Of a stretch of 64,000 nt of DNA, positions 62,322-64,000 are shown piece after piece. The number at the start of each line of letters is the position of its first letter. The first letter of the stretch is position 1. Made by a program: the position numbers and the translations under genes. The DNA comes from RHKX01 sp046330285 (GTDB lineage Bacteria > Actinomycetota > Thermoleophilia > Solirubrobacterales > 70-9), in the NCBI GenBank assembly GCA_046330285.1, contig JAXLSX010000001.1:310001-374000 (forward strand), read 5' to 3'. The notes under the pieces were generated by a model. That model was given only the letters and a program-made list of their open reading frames with translations, made no database searches and was not told where the DNA came from.

Positions 62322-64000
<1,679 letters not shown>

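Overview
The window reads as a chromosomal segment of a high-GC actinobacterium that contains its replication-origin neighbourhood. The right end has the canonical order parB-parA-rsmG-jag-yidC-yidD-rnpA-rpmH (minus strand), then dnaA-dnaN-recF-DUF721-gyrB (plus strand, gyrB cut by the window edge). Codons are strongly GC-rich at the third position, GTG and TTG starts are common, several messages look leaderless, and many secreted proteins carry a two-cysteine Ig-like module. I infer a member of Thermoleophilia/Solirubrobacterales, from family composition and style only; no ribosomal RNA is present to confirm it.

Layout. 1-3.8 kb: VWA protein, gamma-glutamylcyclotransferase-like protein, a small conserved protein and a RecB/RNase H-like nuclease. 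3.8-20.3 kb: a lower-GC accessory island devoted to defence. Its core is a long minus-strand operon: an Eco57I-type adenine methyltransferase split by a frameshift, a phospholipase-D/SNF2 helicase, a 35-residue microprotein, an EVE-like small protein, a GIY-YIG nuclease, an unknown 544-residue protein and a double-HKD phospholipase-D protein. Beside it lies a TIR/SLOG group: a ThsB-like TIR protein, divergent from a TIR protein that overlaps a stand-alone SLOG protein, which recalls Thoeris but lacks a SIR2 effector. The right edge carries a 90 percent identical scrap of the adjacent recQ gene.

20.3-34 kb: RecQ with a phosphoribosyltransferase-like tail, a HEPN-candidate protein, a SHOCT protein, threonine dehydratase, RidA, two ribbon-helix-helix/PIN toxin-antitoxin pairs and several large secreted repeat proteins. 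34-42 kb: RecD2-like helicase, a Phd/PIN toxin-antitoxin pair, four tandem paralogous secreted proteins, and two adjacent membrane-protein genes (LtrA and a large multi-pass protein) broken by clustered indels. 42-53 kb: GtrA protein, alkaline-phosphatase-fold phosphodiesterase, MOSC protein, a desaturase/ferredoxin-reductase operon with an operator-like palindrome, aminotransferase, D-Ala-D-Ala ligase, a ribbon-helix-helix-like protein behind two copies of a perfect palindrome, a beta-propeller protein, DUF488, a bifunctional nuclease and tRNA-Ile(GAT). 53-64 kb: the origin cluster, with two near-consensus parS sites inside the 5' end of yidD and DnaA-box-like sequences around the dnaA-dnaN junction.

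Together, the housekeeping genes at the right cover segregation, membrane insertion, RNA processing and initiation of replication. The island at the left couples DNA modification, helicase/nuclease restriction and NAD-based TIR signalling. The most promising undescribed system is the PLD/helicase/methyltransferase operon (4628-17836), together with the TIR/SLOG group (17986-20180).
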